DNA of 42,469 nt from NCBI RefSeq assembly GCF_003130405.1, contig NZ_QEAS01000015.1, positions 67,420 to 109,888 of the forward strand, written 5' to 3'. How positions within the stretch are numbered: the first letter of the stretch is position 1; each line of letters opens with the position of its first letter. The notes under the pieces were generated by a model that worked only from the letters and a program-made list of their open reading frames with translations, searched no databases and was not told the origin of the DNA. This document shows positions 9,801-15,963 of the stretch, piece by piece. A program made the translations under genes and the position numbers. This DNA is from Pararcticibacter amylolyticus. Lineage in GTDB: Bacteria; Bacteroidota; Bacteroidia; Sphingobacteriales; Sphingobacteriaceae.

Positions 9801-10396
9801 GAAATAATATTGGAAGTACCATTCCAGTAGCTTGAGCTGTTAACCTGTATGCCATTTACATTTCCGCAAATGACATTTCCTTTGCCGGGAGCTCCTATTT
9901 TTACATTTTTAGCGTTATAATCTACGATAATGCCGGAACCCTGTGAGGTGTTGACATTAGAAAGGGAGGTGATATCCGCAAAGTTCCGGATGTAAAGCCC
10001 ATATATCTCGATATCGTTAACGGCTTCATTGTATGTTTTTGCACCAATGACCAGGCCGTGATAGTAGACATTGGTGTATTCCCGTTCGATGATGACTTTT
10101 GCACCTGAAACACCGAAAGTGCTTGATGGCTGGCTGCTTCCATCGATGATGAGCCTGGAGCTTACGTTAGGCAGCTGACTCCTTAGCCGTATCGTTCTGT
10201 CGTTAATTGTACTCCCTGGTAAATTGAAGATGATCTTATCGGATACAGCGCTTCCGTTGGCTTCGGCGTCAAGCAGAGCCTGGCGAAAAGTACCGGGACC
10301 CGAATCTCCATTGCTGGTTACTGTAAATGTATCTGAAAAAGCAAAATTTGCTGTTACAACTAAAAAGAAAATGATAAGGAAACTTACCCGAAACAT
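6866..10396 (-). CDS. Large type IX-secreted protein with beta-helix, SprB-like repeats and gliding-motility C-terminal domain
   Basis: A 1176-residue surface or secreted protein. Residues 1-21 form a signal peptide. The next 480 or so residues begin TFTVTSNGDSGPGTFRQALL and repeat NxIG/GI motifs typical of a right-handed parallel beta-helix. From about 510 to 1080 there are Ig- or SprB-like modules. Four cysteine-glycine repeats stand out, ACGHANGAI, TCGKPNGSI, KCGQVNGSI and YCELNRGSI, near residues 672, 761, 850 and 933. The last 88 residues (from about 1089) start ANIMTPNGDNINDIW and match the gliding motility-associated C-terminal domain, a type IX sorting signal. The protein is therefore probably exported by type IX secretion and attached or released outside the cell. 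Its target (adhesion or polysaccharide) cannot be read from sequence. Confidence 0.88.
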   Translation of the reverse strand: MFRVSFLIIFFLVVTANFAFSDTFTVTSNGDSGPGTFRQALLDAEANGSAVSDKIIFNLPGSTINDRTIRLRSQLPNVSSRLIIDGSSQPSSTFGVSGAKVIIEREYTNVYYHGLVIGAKTYNEAVNDIEIYGLYIRNFADITSLSNVNTSQGSGIIVDYNAKNVKIGAPGKGNVICGNVNGIQVNSSSYWNGTSNIISSGTITIQSNLIGLLDNGTTGNTNQTGINIQVYDRTVNIGGDNSNEENVIAANGTDILIDRSSYYYSATRVPVNIINNKIGTDYSGTKDFKTLPIFSQTANIDMYGIRANAAMTDLNILKNVISGHLSCGISVANASFLITGNYIGTDKNGTADLGNTTGIRIESGAQGNIGRSATGDKNFIGYNRYGIDVLSDKPVVISRNSIFCNKQFGIGKATNAPQTYIQVLKKRANYISGKATPNAEVELFYSDNCPGSCQGKTYFFTTSADNNGNWEYTGNLTGHVVATASMPTYVTSMFSTAGLRNNEAAVEPVTCKGAGSITISEPREGIDFKWFRLESNNTSVFIGNSQSVRNLDVGTYEVQINDGCTTVSHTFYITDQILTTPVITEPIPQCGETTFLFRATTKRGKGTIVYRWKNANGQTVGFGENIYLPEGKYTVEVTDDAGCAPISSTPTSQINRRPTPKFNISNRHTKAAACGHANGAITDVEVTDITGTAQYAWYTFDITTRKKDVLVGNTKDLIDVSGGWYALEVTDQGSCSPVLSQEMYISIYNSVEITSGNAMPATCGKPNGSIQGITIKEGDSWALYNNNSGALVRQGVYSGTAFPIEGLAVGNYSLTAKNSTTGCTSSPAPFNISDAPQPVYSFTHNEDPAKCGQVNGSITLTFSRNSPRPLRFEWMDESGHLLNGASDKLENLNEGNYQYIAYDVNECPQLFTFAISRIPLLQINESKVKRSNDYCELNRGSITGIEPVGGLPGYTYVWQNSDGDQVGAGKDMVNVGAGTYKLTLTDNTTCGLAVSREYIIENETREMADPKVGDTRVCYTTEILIQVENVEEGNYQLYQDLSDPTPILESTKGTFIFKVAKTADYYIVRRLGACSSSFAKFHVEVTNDNLVIANIMTPNGDNINDIWSLKGLPDYPDIRIQLYSREGQLVYECIGPYIKPFTGHFRGAELPAGAYYYRIDLRGDCKPLSGSLTLLR

Positions 10397-10413
10397 GCTT
10401 AATTATAAGCAGC

Positions 10414-10442
10414 CAAAGTACAATAATATTTTGATTTGACAA
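10414..10442 (-). promoter_or_regulatory. Candidate promoter of the type IX cargo gene
   Basis: On the minus strand a TTG and a TACTTTG lie 19 bases apart, the spacing of Bacteroidota promoters. The -7 element is one base short of TAnnTTTG. It ends 17 bases before the ATG at 10396. Confidence 0.4.
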
Positions 10443-10614
10443 CTCATGAATAAAAGAAAATCTGCATGTTATGAGTTTTTCTGAGCTGTTAGCACAGAAT
10501 AATGCCCGGAACTGAGGGACGGTGATTTTGCTGATGGATAAGGGGCATCTATTTGCTGATTGTAATAAAATATTTTAGACAAGCCCGGGTTGGCCGCCCG
10601 TGGATTATTTTCAA

Positions 10615-10622
10615 TAAGTTTG
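10615..10622 (+). promoter_or_regulatory. Candidate -7 element of the HMA-AraC gene
   Basis: TAAGTTTG matches TAnnTTTG exactly and ends 5 bases before the ATG at 10628, which would leave almost no 5' leader. A TTG at 10590-10592 is the nearest -33 candidate, with a longer than usual 22-base spacer. Confidence 0.4.
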
Positions 10623-10627
10623 CATTC

Positions 10628-11206
10628 ATGGCAGATCTTTTTATCAAAAATATGGTGTGTGCCCGCTGTATCCTTGTTGTAGAGAACGAGTTGACAAAAC
10701 TGGGGCTCCATCCGGTTAAAGTGGAACTGGGACACGCGGGACTGGAGGAGGAGATCCTGGATGGGGGAATGCGTGCGCTGGTGAGTGCGAGGCTCCATGA
10801 ACTGGGCTTCGACCTTCTGGACGATTCGAAAACGAAGATGATAGAGGCTGTAAAGGGAGTTGTTATCCAAAAGATACATCATTCTGAGAACCTCGATCTG
10901 AAAGTGAACTGGTCGGAAATTATCTCCGGTGAATTGCATCATGACTATGGCTACCTGAGCAAATTGTTTTCGTCTGTGGAAGGGATCACGCTGGAGCAGT
11001 ATATCATCCGTCAGAAAGTAGAAAAGGCTAAGGAGTTGTTATTTTATGATGAGCTTAATCTGAGTGAAATAGCGTACAGGCTTGGATACAGCAGTGTTCA
11101 GCACCTGTCATCTCAATTTAAAAGGGTAACGGGGCAAACCCCTTCGGAGTTTAAGACGTTAAGAAACGAGGGGACTTCAAGAAAACCCATTGACTCGCTT
11201 ATTTAA
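10628..11206 (+). CDS. AraC-type HTH regulator with N-terminal HMA-like CxxC domain
   Basis: A 192-residue protein. I choose the ATG at 10628; the frame extends upstream, but the extra 25 residues look non-conserved and would cover the candidate promoter. The N-terminus reads MADLFIKNMVCARCILVV, a heavy-metal-associated (HMA) fold signature with C11 and C14 and the spacing to a following LxxLG. Residues from about 95 form an AraC-type double helix-turn-helix, including YSSVQHLSSQFKRVTGQTPSEF, the second recognition helix. Coupling a metallochaperone-like CxxC to an AraC DNA-binding domain suggests a metal- or thiol-responsive regulator, but which ion or signal is not known. A LEA2-like lipoprotein gene follows 21 bases downstream and is probably co-transcribed. 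Confidence 0.85.
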   Translation: MADLFIKNMVCARCILVVENELTKLGLHPVKVELGHAGLEEEILDGGMRALVSARLHELGFDLLDDSKTKMIEAVKGVVIQKIHHSENLDLKVNWSEIISGELHHDYGYLSKLFSSVEGITLEQYIIRQKVEKAKELLFYDELNLSEIAYRLGYSSVQHLSSQFKRVTGQTPSEFKTLRNEGTSRKPIDSLI

Positions 11207-11227
11207 CTTAATCTGATCGCTGTTGCT

Positions 11228-11842
11228 ATGAGGAACATTATTGCCGGAATATTTCTGTTGTCAGCTCTTTTGATGTCTTGTGGTATAGGAAGCCAGGTAG
11301 ACCGGCTGAAAGCACTTGAGCAGTGTTCTTTCGGCTTTCAGTCGGCCGATAGTGTCTACCTTGCCGGGAACGATGTGCCGAAACTCATCAGCCGGGGAGA
11401 GGCAGGATTGCTTGCGAATCCTTCGCTGGTACTGGCGATGCTGCAAAGGAAGATCCCGTTTAAGGCCCGGATACTGATACAGGTGCTGAATCCCGGACAG
11501 GAAGAAGCTGGTATAAGTGCGTTTGAATATAAGATTATGATCAAAGACGTTCAGCTTGCCGAAGGATATTTCGATAAACCGCTTGTTGTAAAGCCTGAAG
11601 GAGGTACAACGTTGGTTCCTGTAAAAATAGATACAGATCTCTACCCGGTACTTTCCAACAGCCGGAACCAGAAGGCGATAGCTGATTTCCTTTCCCAGCA
11701 AACTGAACAAATTGCTGTGGTTACGCTGAAGATCAAGCCAGCTTTTGATCTGGGCGAAAAGAAGATAAATTACCCCGGATATATTGATATTAGCAGGGAG
11801 ATCAGCAATAGGCAATTAAAGTCTTTCCTGGCAGCCCGCTAG
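11228..11842 (+). CDS. LEA type 2-like lipoprotein
   Basis: A 204-residue protein with a lipobox LLMSC that places the lipidated cysteine at residue 18. The body is a single beta-sandwich, with IPFKARILIQVLNPGQEEAG and a later KPEGGTTLVPVKI, as in the water-stress/LEA2 family. In bacteria these are usually small outer-membrane or periplasmic lipoproteins of unknown role. It sits 21 bases after the HMA-AraC gene on the same strand, so it may be under that regulator's control. The stop codon TAG overlaps the mntH stop on the other strand at the palindromic CTAG of 11839-11842. Confidence 0.78.
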   Translation: MRNIIAGIFLLSALLMSCGIGSQVDRLKALEQCSFGFQSADSVYLAGNDVPKLISRGEAGLLANPSLVLAMLQRKIPFKARILIQVLNPGQEEAGISAFEYKIMIKDVQLAEGYFDKPLVVKPEGGTTLVPVKIDTDLYPVLSNSRNQKAIADFLSQQTEQIAVVTLKIKPAFDLGEKKINYPGYIDISREISNRQLKSFLAAR

Positions 11843-13698
11843 CGGACAATCAGTACCGGGATCTTCACCTTGTGCCTGACAGTATCGAGGGTGCTGCCAA
11901 AGATAATGTCTTTAATTCCTCTATGGCCGTGTGCTGCCATTACAAGCAGGTCCATATTGTTGGCCTTTGCCAGGCGCGCGATGGCACTGGCCCTGTTTCC
12001 GTAGTCGATCAAAACAGAAGCTTTATAGCCCAGGTCTTCCAGGTTTGACTGATACTTCTTTAAATTTTGAAAGTCACTCTGGGTCTCAAAATCCATCACT
12101 TTTTCACCATGATAGGTAGCTCCCGCGCTGTCCACTACATGGATGAGGTAATAATGGGCGTTCTTCCCTCCCTGGATCAGGGCATTCCTGATTGTGTTCC
12201 TGTCGCGGCCAGAGAAATCTACCGGGACACCAATATGGGAATAAATAACTCCTTCGGGTGCTGAAATATCCGTTGCCTGTCCATACAGTGCATTGTATTT
12301 TTCTGTTCTTACTTTGTTGATCACCGGGTGTAGCGAAACATAGATAAGGAGGAGCAGGATGCCCAGCACTACCGGCAGTATAAATACATAAATCCACCAA
12401 TGGCTTCCTGAGGTATTGAACCAGTTGAGCACCTCTTCGAAAACTAGTTTCATATTGAGGACAACAATAACCAGGGCACTCAGCCATGCCAGTATTTTTA
12501 CCCAGGGTTTGATGGCAAACTCGCCCATTTGATTCTTGTCTGATGTGAAATGGATGAGGGGAATGACCGCAAACCCGAGTTGCAGACTGAGGACAACCTG
12601 GCTCAGTACCAGCAATTCGCCAAGAGCTTCTTCCCCGAAATAGAGGATTGTAAAGAAAGCGGGTATGATGGCGAGAAGGCGTGTGAGCAGCCGGCGCAGC
12701 CAGGGCTGGATCTTAAGATTCAGATGCCCTTCCATAATGATCTGTCCGGCCAGGGTGCCGGTGACGGTTGAACTCTGCCCCGCTGCAATTAAGGCAATGG
12801 CGAAAAGGGCAGGGGCCAGTGAGCCAAATATATTGTCGAGTAGTTTGTGAGCATCCTGTATTTGGGCTACTTCGTGATAGCCGTTCTTAAAGAATGCTGT
12901 TGCTGCCAGGATGAGAATAGACGCATTGACCAGAAACGCGAGATTTAGCGCTACTGTGGTGTCGATCAGGTTGAATTTGAGGGATTCCCGTATTCCTTCC
13001 GGCGTGCGTTCTATCTTCCGTGTCTGTACCAGGGAGGAATGAAGGTAGAGGTTGTGCGGCATAACCGTTGCACCGATAATTCCTATAGCGATATAAAGTG
13101 CGTCTCCGCTGAGAACTGAAGGCTCAAACCCCTTTATTACTTCCGGCAGCGAAGGCTCGACAATAAACATCTCCGCCAGAAAAGACAGGCCGACAATAAA
13201 CACCATGGATACAATGAAACTTTCCATCGACCGCATTCCTTTGTTTAATAAGAATAACAGGAGAAATGTGTCGAGGATAGTGATGGAAATACCCCAGATA
13301 AGAGGAAGTCCAAAGAGTAGTTGTAATCCGATCGCCATCCCGATTATTTCTGCCAGGTCGCACGCGATAATTGCTATCTGAGCCAGAGCAAAAAGCGGAT
13401 AGTTTGCCCAGGAGGCGTAAGTATTCCTGGATGCCTGTGCTAGATCGAGCCCTTTGACGATTCCCAGCCGTGCTGATAAAGATTGCAGAAGGAGAGCGAT
13501 GAGGTTAGACATGAGAAGTACCCAGATAAGCTTGTATCCGAACTGACTGCCCCCGGCGATATCCGTGGCCCAGTTTCCGGGGTCCATGTATCCCACACTG
13601 ACAAGATAAGCAGGTCCGATAAAAGCTAATAATTTGCGCCATCCTTTTTTGCCGGATGTCGTGACAGTTGAATGGACTTCTCCTAAAGATTCTCCCAT
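11839..13698 (-). CDS. mntH: Nramp divalent metal transporter fused to UspA domain
   Basis: A 619-residue protein, far longer than the 400-450 residues of standard MntH. Residues from about 20 to 460 carry the Nramp core with the TM1 metal site DPGN (39-42) and the TM6 motif MPH (213-215). From about residue 483 a universal stress protein domain follows, with HYYLIHVVDS and a nucleotide-loop sequence AHGHRGIKDIIFGST at about 589-603. Nramp proteins import Mn2+ or Fe2+ with protons; the UspA domain may bind ATP/ADP and modulate transport, which is inference. Fusions of this kind occur in Bacteroidota. The gene has its own promoter with an overlapping palindrome (13720-13750), and its 3' end abuts the LEA2 gene. 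Confidence 0.92.
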   Translation of the reverse strand: MGESLGEVHSTVTTSGKKGWRKLLAFIGPAYLVSVGYMDPGNWATDIAGGSQFGYKLIWVLLMSNLIALLLQSLSARLGIVKGLDLAQASRNTYASWANYPLFALAQIAIIACDLAEIIGMAIGLQLLFGLPLIWGISITILDTFLLLFLLNKGMRSMESFIVSMVFIVGLSFLAEMFIVEPSLPEVIKGFEPSVLSGDALYIAIGIIGATVMPHNLYLHSSLVQTRKIERTPEGIRESLKFNLIDTTVALNLAFLVNASILILAATAFFKNGYHEVAQIQDAHKLLDNIFGSLAPALFAIALIAAGQSSTVTGTLAGQIIMEGHLNLKIQPWLRRLLTRLLAIIPAFFTILYFGEEALGELLVLSQVVLSLQLGFAVIPLIHFTSDKNQMGEFAIKPWVKILAWLSALVIVVLNMKLVFEEVLNWFNTSGSHWWIYVFILPVVLGILLLLIYVSLHPVINKVRTEKYNALYGQATDISAPEGVIYSHIGVPVDFSGRDRNTIRNALIQGGKNAHYYLIHVVDSAGATYHGEKVMDFETQSDFQNLKKYQSNLEDLGYKASVLIDYGNRASAIARLAKANNMDLLVMAAHGHRGIKDIIFGSTLDTVRHKVKIPVLIVR

Positions 13699-13719
13699 AA
13701 AGCTTTACTTCTTGTTTTG

Positions 13720-13727
13720 CAAATCTA
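13720..13727 (-). promoter_or_regulatory. Candidate -7 element of mntH
   Basis: The minus strand reads TAGATTTG, a match to TAnnTTTG, ending 21 bases before the mntH ATG. It overlaps the first half-site of the inverted repeat at 13722-13750. Confidence 0.45.
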
Positions 13728-13750
13728 ATATTAAAATTAGATTAATCTAA
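13722..13750. promoter_or_regulatory. Candidate metalloregulator operator upstream of mntH
   Basis: Contains a perfect 14-base palindrome TTAGATTAATCTAA (13737-13750) and a further half-site AATCTAAT (13722-13729) that pairs with ATTAGATT at 13736-13743. The half-site resembles DtxR/MntR boxes, which are TTAGGTTAG-like. The repeat covers the mntH -7 region, where a repressor would block transcription. An Lrp autoregulatory site is the main alternative, because the Lrp gene diverges 52 bases away. Confidence 0.5.
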
Positions 13751-13801
13751 AAATAAAATATTATTTCAAATTGTTTTAAATTGGCAGAATAATTCTAAAT
13801 T

Positions 13802-14272
13802 ATGCCATACCAACCAGACAAAATTGATCTTCAAATTCTCAAAACGCTGCAGCAGAATGGCCGTATTACAAATCTGCAGCTTTCAACAGAAATCGGCCTC
13901 TCCCCGGCTCCGACATTGGAACGGGTACGAAAGCTTGAAAATCTCGGGATTATCAAGAGTTATCATGCGAGGGTAGACGAAGAAGAATTGGGTCTGGGGA
14001 TTAAAACATTTATCCAGATTCAGCTTGATTTTCATCAGAACAACACGATTCAGACTTTTGTTGACGAAGTAAAGAAAATTCGTGAAATCATCGAATGTCA
14101 CCATGTTACCGGTGGCTGCGACTTCGTTCTTAAGATCTATGTAAAGGATATTAAGGCTTACGAAAAGCTGATTATGGATAAGATCAGCAGGATAAGGGTG
14201 GTGAAGACGTTTCAGACGATGATGATTCTGTCTACCAGCAAAAGGGAGCCGGTGTTGCCGCTGGACTACTAA
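13802..14272 (+). CDS. Lrp/AsnC family transcriptional regulator
   Basis: A 156-residue regulator with an N-terminal winged HTH (DKIDLQILKTLQQNGRITNLQLS... to about residue 60) and a C-terminal RAM/ligand domain. The RAM domain contains CHHVTGGCDFVLKIYVKDI near residues 100-118, the G-x-x-D loop where effector amino acids bind. Lrp-type proteins form octamers and respond to amino acids such as leucine or branched-chain acids. The gene is divergent from mntH with 103 bases between the starts. The ligand cannot be assigned. It ends four bases before the long inverted repeat at 14277. Confidence 0.93.
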   Translation: MPYQPDKIDLQILKTLQQNGRITNLQLSTEIGLSPAPTLERVRKLENLGIIKSYHARVDEEELGLGIKTFIQIQLDFHQNNTIQTFVDEVKKIREIIECHHVTGGCDFVLKIYVKDIKAYEKLIMDKISRIRVVKTFQTMMILSTSKREPVLPLDY

Positions 14273-14276
14273 AGAG

Positions 14277-14332
14277 AATTATGGGTGATGAGTTATGGGT
14301 GATGGGTTACCCATAACTCATCACCCATAATT
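14277..14332. repeat. Perfect 24-base inverted repeat between convergent genes
   Basis: Arms 14277-14300 and 14309-14332 are exactly complementary with an 8-base loop (GATGGGTT). The left arm and loop also contain a tandem 14-base unit, ATGGGTGATGAGTT then ATGGGTGATGGGTT. The repeat lies four bases after the Lrp stop and nine before the ung stop, so it could end transcription from both sides, although a U-tract is lacking. Confidence 0.75.
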
Positions 14333-14341
14333 CATAACTCT

Positions 14342-15019
14342 TTACACGATCTGCCAGTCTATCTCTTCCAGTCCCTGATCTTTCAGCAGTTTATTTGTTT
14401 TGGAAAAATGGCGGCACCCGAAGAACCCGTGGTCTGCCGAGTAAGGAGACGGGTGCGCGGCTTTGAGAACAAAATGCTTTGAGTCGTCGATGAGAGGGAT
14501 TTTTGCCTGGGCATTTTTTCCCCAGAGGAGAAAGACAAGACCTTTTCTTTTTTCGGAGAGCTGACGGATTGCTTCGTCGGTGAATCTTTCCCAACCCTTG
14601 TTGTGGTGCGAAGCGGGCTCTCCTTTGCGGACGGTGAGGGTGGCATTGAGCATGAGGACTCCTTCGTCAGCCCATTTGGTCAGTTCGCCATGTGAGGGGA
14701 TCGTAAAAGTTTCTATATCGTTTTTTAATTCTTTATAGATGCTCCTGAGAGAAGGAGGGATGGTCACTCCTTTCTGAACGGAAAATGACAGGCCGTGAGC
14801 CTGCCCTTGTCCGTGATAGGGATCCTGGCCCAGGATGACTACCTTAACTTTGCCGAAAGGTGTATGATTAAAGGCATTGAAGATCATGTTCCCGGGAGGG
14901 AAAACTACTTTCCCCTCCTGTTTTTCTTTCTGAAGAAAAGCCTTCAGGTTGTGCATATATTCTTTTTCGAATTCTCCTTCGAGAACTTCTTTCCAGGATT
15001 CTTCAATCTGAACAGACAT
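14342..15019 (-). CDS. ung: Uracil-DNA glycosylase
   Basis: A 225-residue family-1 uracil-DNA glycosylase that removes uracil from DNA by base excision. The catalytic motif GQDPYHG lies at 64-70, with the catalytic aspartate at 66, and the second motif HPSPYSADHGFF begins at 189 with H189. The start MSVQIEESW at 15019 gives the normal family length; an upstream in-frame start at 15070 would add 17 poorly conserved residues. The gene converges with Lrp and diverges from the TPR protein gene at 15098. It is probably constitutive; I see no clear LexA box. Confidence 0.96.
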   Translation of the reverse strand: MSVQIEESWKEVLEGEFEKEYMHNLKAFLQKEKQEGKVVFPPGNMIFNAFNHTPFGKVKVVILGQDPYHGQGQAHGLSFSVQKGVTIPPSLRSIYKELKNDIETFTIPSHGELTKWADEGVLMLNATLTVRKGEPASHHNKGWERFTDEAIRQLSEKRKGLVFLLWGKNAQAKIPLIDDSKHFVLKAAHPSPYSADHGFFGCRHFSKTNKLLKDQGLEEIDWQIV

Positions 15020-15031
15020 AGTTGTATATTT

Positions 15032-15063
15032 TTTGTTTAAGCGGTTAAATAAGCGGATATTTG
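15032..15063 (+). promoter_or_regulatory. Candidate promoter of the TPR membrane protein gene
   Basis: TTTG at 15032-15035 and GATATTTG at 15056-15063 are 20 bases apart, a good Bacteroidota arrangement with one mismatch in the -7 element. It lies 34 bases before the ATG at 15098. Confidence 0.45.
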
Positions 15064-15097
15064 CATCCACTTAACAAAACAACAAAGAAAAAAATAT

Positions 15098-15649
15098 ATG
15101 CCGAATTTTTTTAGGTTAATAATAGCTTTTGCTTTACTGGGATCTTCAATTGCGATGATGGTGTTTGGGCACTGGGGATGGGGTATCCTGGTGCTGCTTT
15201 TAGCTCTTGTTGTGTCTGTGACATTTTTCTTTAATGAAAGGATGCTCATTGCGCAGTATTACCTGCGTAAGGAGAATATGGAAAAGGCTGAGAGCTGGTT
15301 GAAAAGCATTAAGAATTATGAGCGCGAACTTTTAAAGGCTCAGCACGGCTATTACAACCTCCTGATCGGCCTTATCGAATCACGCCGGGCTCCTATGCAG
15401 TCTGAGAAATATTTCAAAAAGGCGCTTTCCCTCGGTATGACGATGGATCATAATATCGCTCTTGCAAAGTTAAGCCTTGCGGGTATTGCGATGGCAAAGC
15501 GTAATAAAAGAGAAGCCACCATGTATCTTCAGGAGGCTAAGAAGGCAGATAAAAATAAGTTGCTGGCCGAGCAGATCAAGATGATGCAGGGACAGATGAG
15601 TCAGCTGGATAAGACGGTTGTACAGACCAGAGGATTCAGGCCGAGGTAA
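15098..15649 (+). CDS. Membrane-anchored TPR-like protein
   Basis: A 183-residue protein with two hydrophobic helices near residues 5-24 and 27-45. A helical cytoplasmic or periplasmic part follows with TPR-like pairs (RMLIAQYYLRKENMEKAESW and NIALAKLSLAGIAMAKRNKR). I recognise no enzyme motif. TPR segments usually mediate protein contacts, so it may be a membrane assembly factor, but no partner is visible. It is transcribed away from ung and faces the small ORF at 15667, whose stop is 17 bases away. Confidence 0.75.
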   Translation: MPNFFRLIIAFALLGSSIAMMVFGHWGWGILVLLLALVVSVTFFFNERMLIAQYYLRKENMEKAESWLKSIKNYERELLKAQHGYYNLLIGLIESRRAPMQSEKYFKKALSLGMTMDHNIALAKLSLAGIAMAKRNKREATMYLQEAKKADKNKLLAEQIKMMQGQMSQLDKTVVQTRGFRPR

Positions 15650-15666
15650 ATGATTAACCTCAGTTC

Positions 15667-15882
15667 CTATTTATCATCAAGATGATCGAAATAGGAACTT
15701 CTTTCTGCTTTTGATACCTTGCTGATAATGTCTTCTTCTTCGGATGAGGCATGGTTCCGGGTGAAAAACTTCTCAGCCTGAATGCGTTTCAGCAACTGAT
15801 TAATAAATGAAAGATCGAAGTCTTCTTTACTGAGTTTGATCAGGTATTCGTTCTCTGTAATTTCAATACTGGACAAGTTCAT
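15667..15882 (-). CDS. Small conserved-looking hypothetical protein, 71 residues
   Basis: The ATG at 15882 gives MNLSSIEITENEYLIKLSKE and 71 residues. A longer frame opening at 15903 would need a TTG start and would run into the -7 element. The sequence is a small alpha/beta protein with a C-terminal charged helix (SSEEEDIISKVSKAERSSYF). The ENEYLIKLSKEDFDLSFINQLL pattern resembles the small antitoxin-like proteins common in Bacteroidota, but no toxin gene is adjacent. A TATGTTTG -7 element 18 bases upstream supports independent expression. The function is unknown. Confidence 0.6.
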   Translation of the reverse strand: MNLSSIEITENEYLIKLSKEDFDLSFINQLLKRIQAEKFFTRNHASSEEEDIISKVSKAERSSYFDHLDDK

Positions 15883-15900
15883 AAAAATTCCATTTTTCAA

Positions 15901-15908
15901 CAAACATA
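15901..15908 (-). promoter_or_regulatory. Candidate -7 element of the 71-residue ORF
   Basis: The minus strand reads TATGTTTG, an exact TAnnTTTG match, two bases downstream of the lysS terminator stem and 18 before the ATG at 15882. Confidence 0.4.
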
Positions 15909-15910
15909 AG

Positions 15911-15943
15911 AAAGGCCTGTAAACTCAGTGTTTACAGGCCTTT
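15911..15943 (-). terminator. Intrinsic terminator of lysS
   Basis: A perfect 14-base stem (15911-15924 with 15930-15943) and a 5-base loop, 20 bases after the lysS stop. The minus strand ends the stem with TTT and continues U-rich (CTTATGTTTG). Confidence 0.75.
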
Positions 15944-15963
15944 AAGCTTTTGTTAAACGTTTT

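Noticed and set aside
10469-10942. Minus-strand frame of 157 codons over the HMA-AraC gene
   Set aside because: It is antisense to a gene with clear motifs and has low-complexity, non-protein-like composition.
13737-13750. Classic Lrp binding site
   Set aside because: The spacing between TAG and CTA is six bases, shorter than the nine of the E. coli Lrp consensus, so MntR-like control is preferred, though not excluded.
15667-15882. Toxin-antitoxin system around the 71-residue ORF
   Set aside because: The protein looks slightly antitoxin-like, but no toxin gene overlaps or adjoins it.
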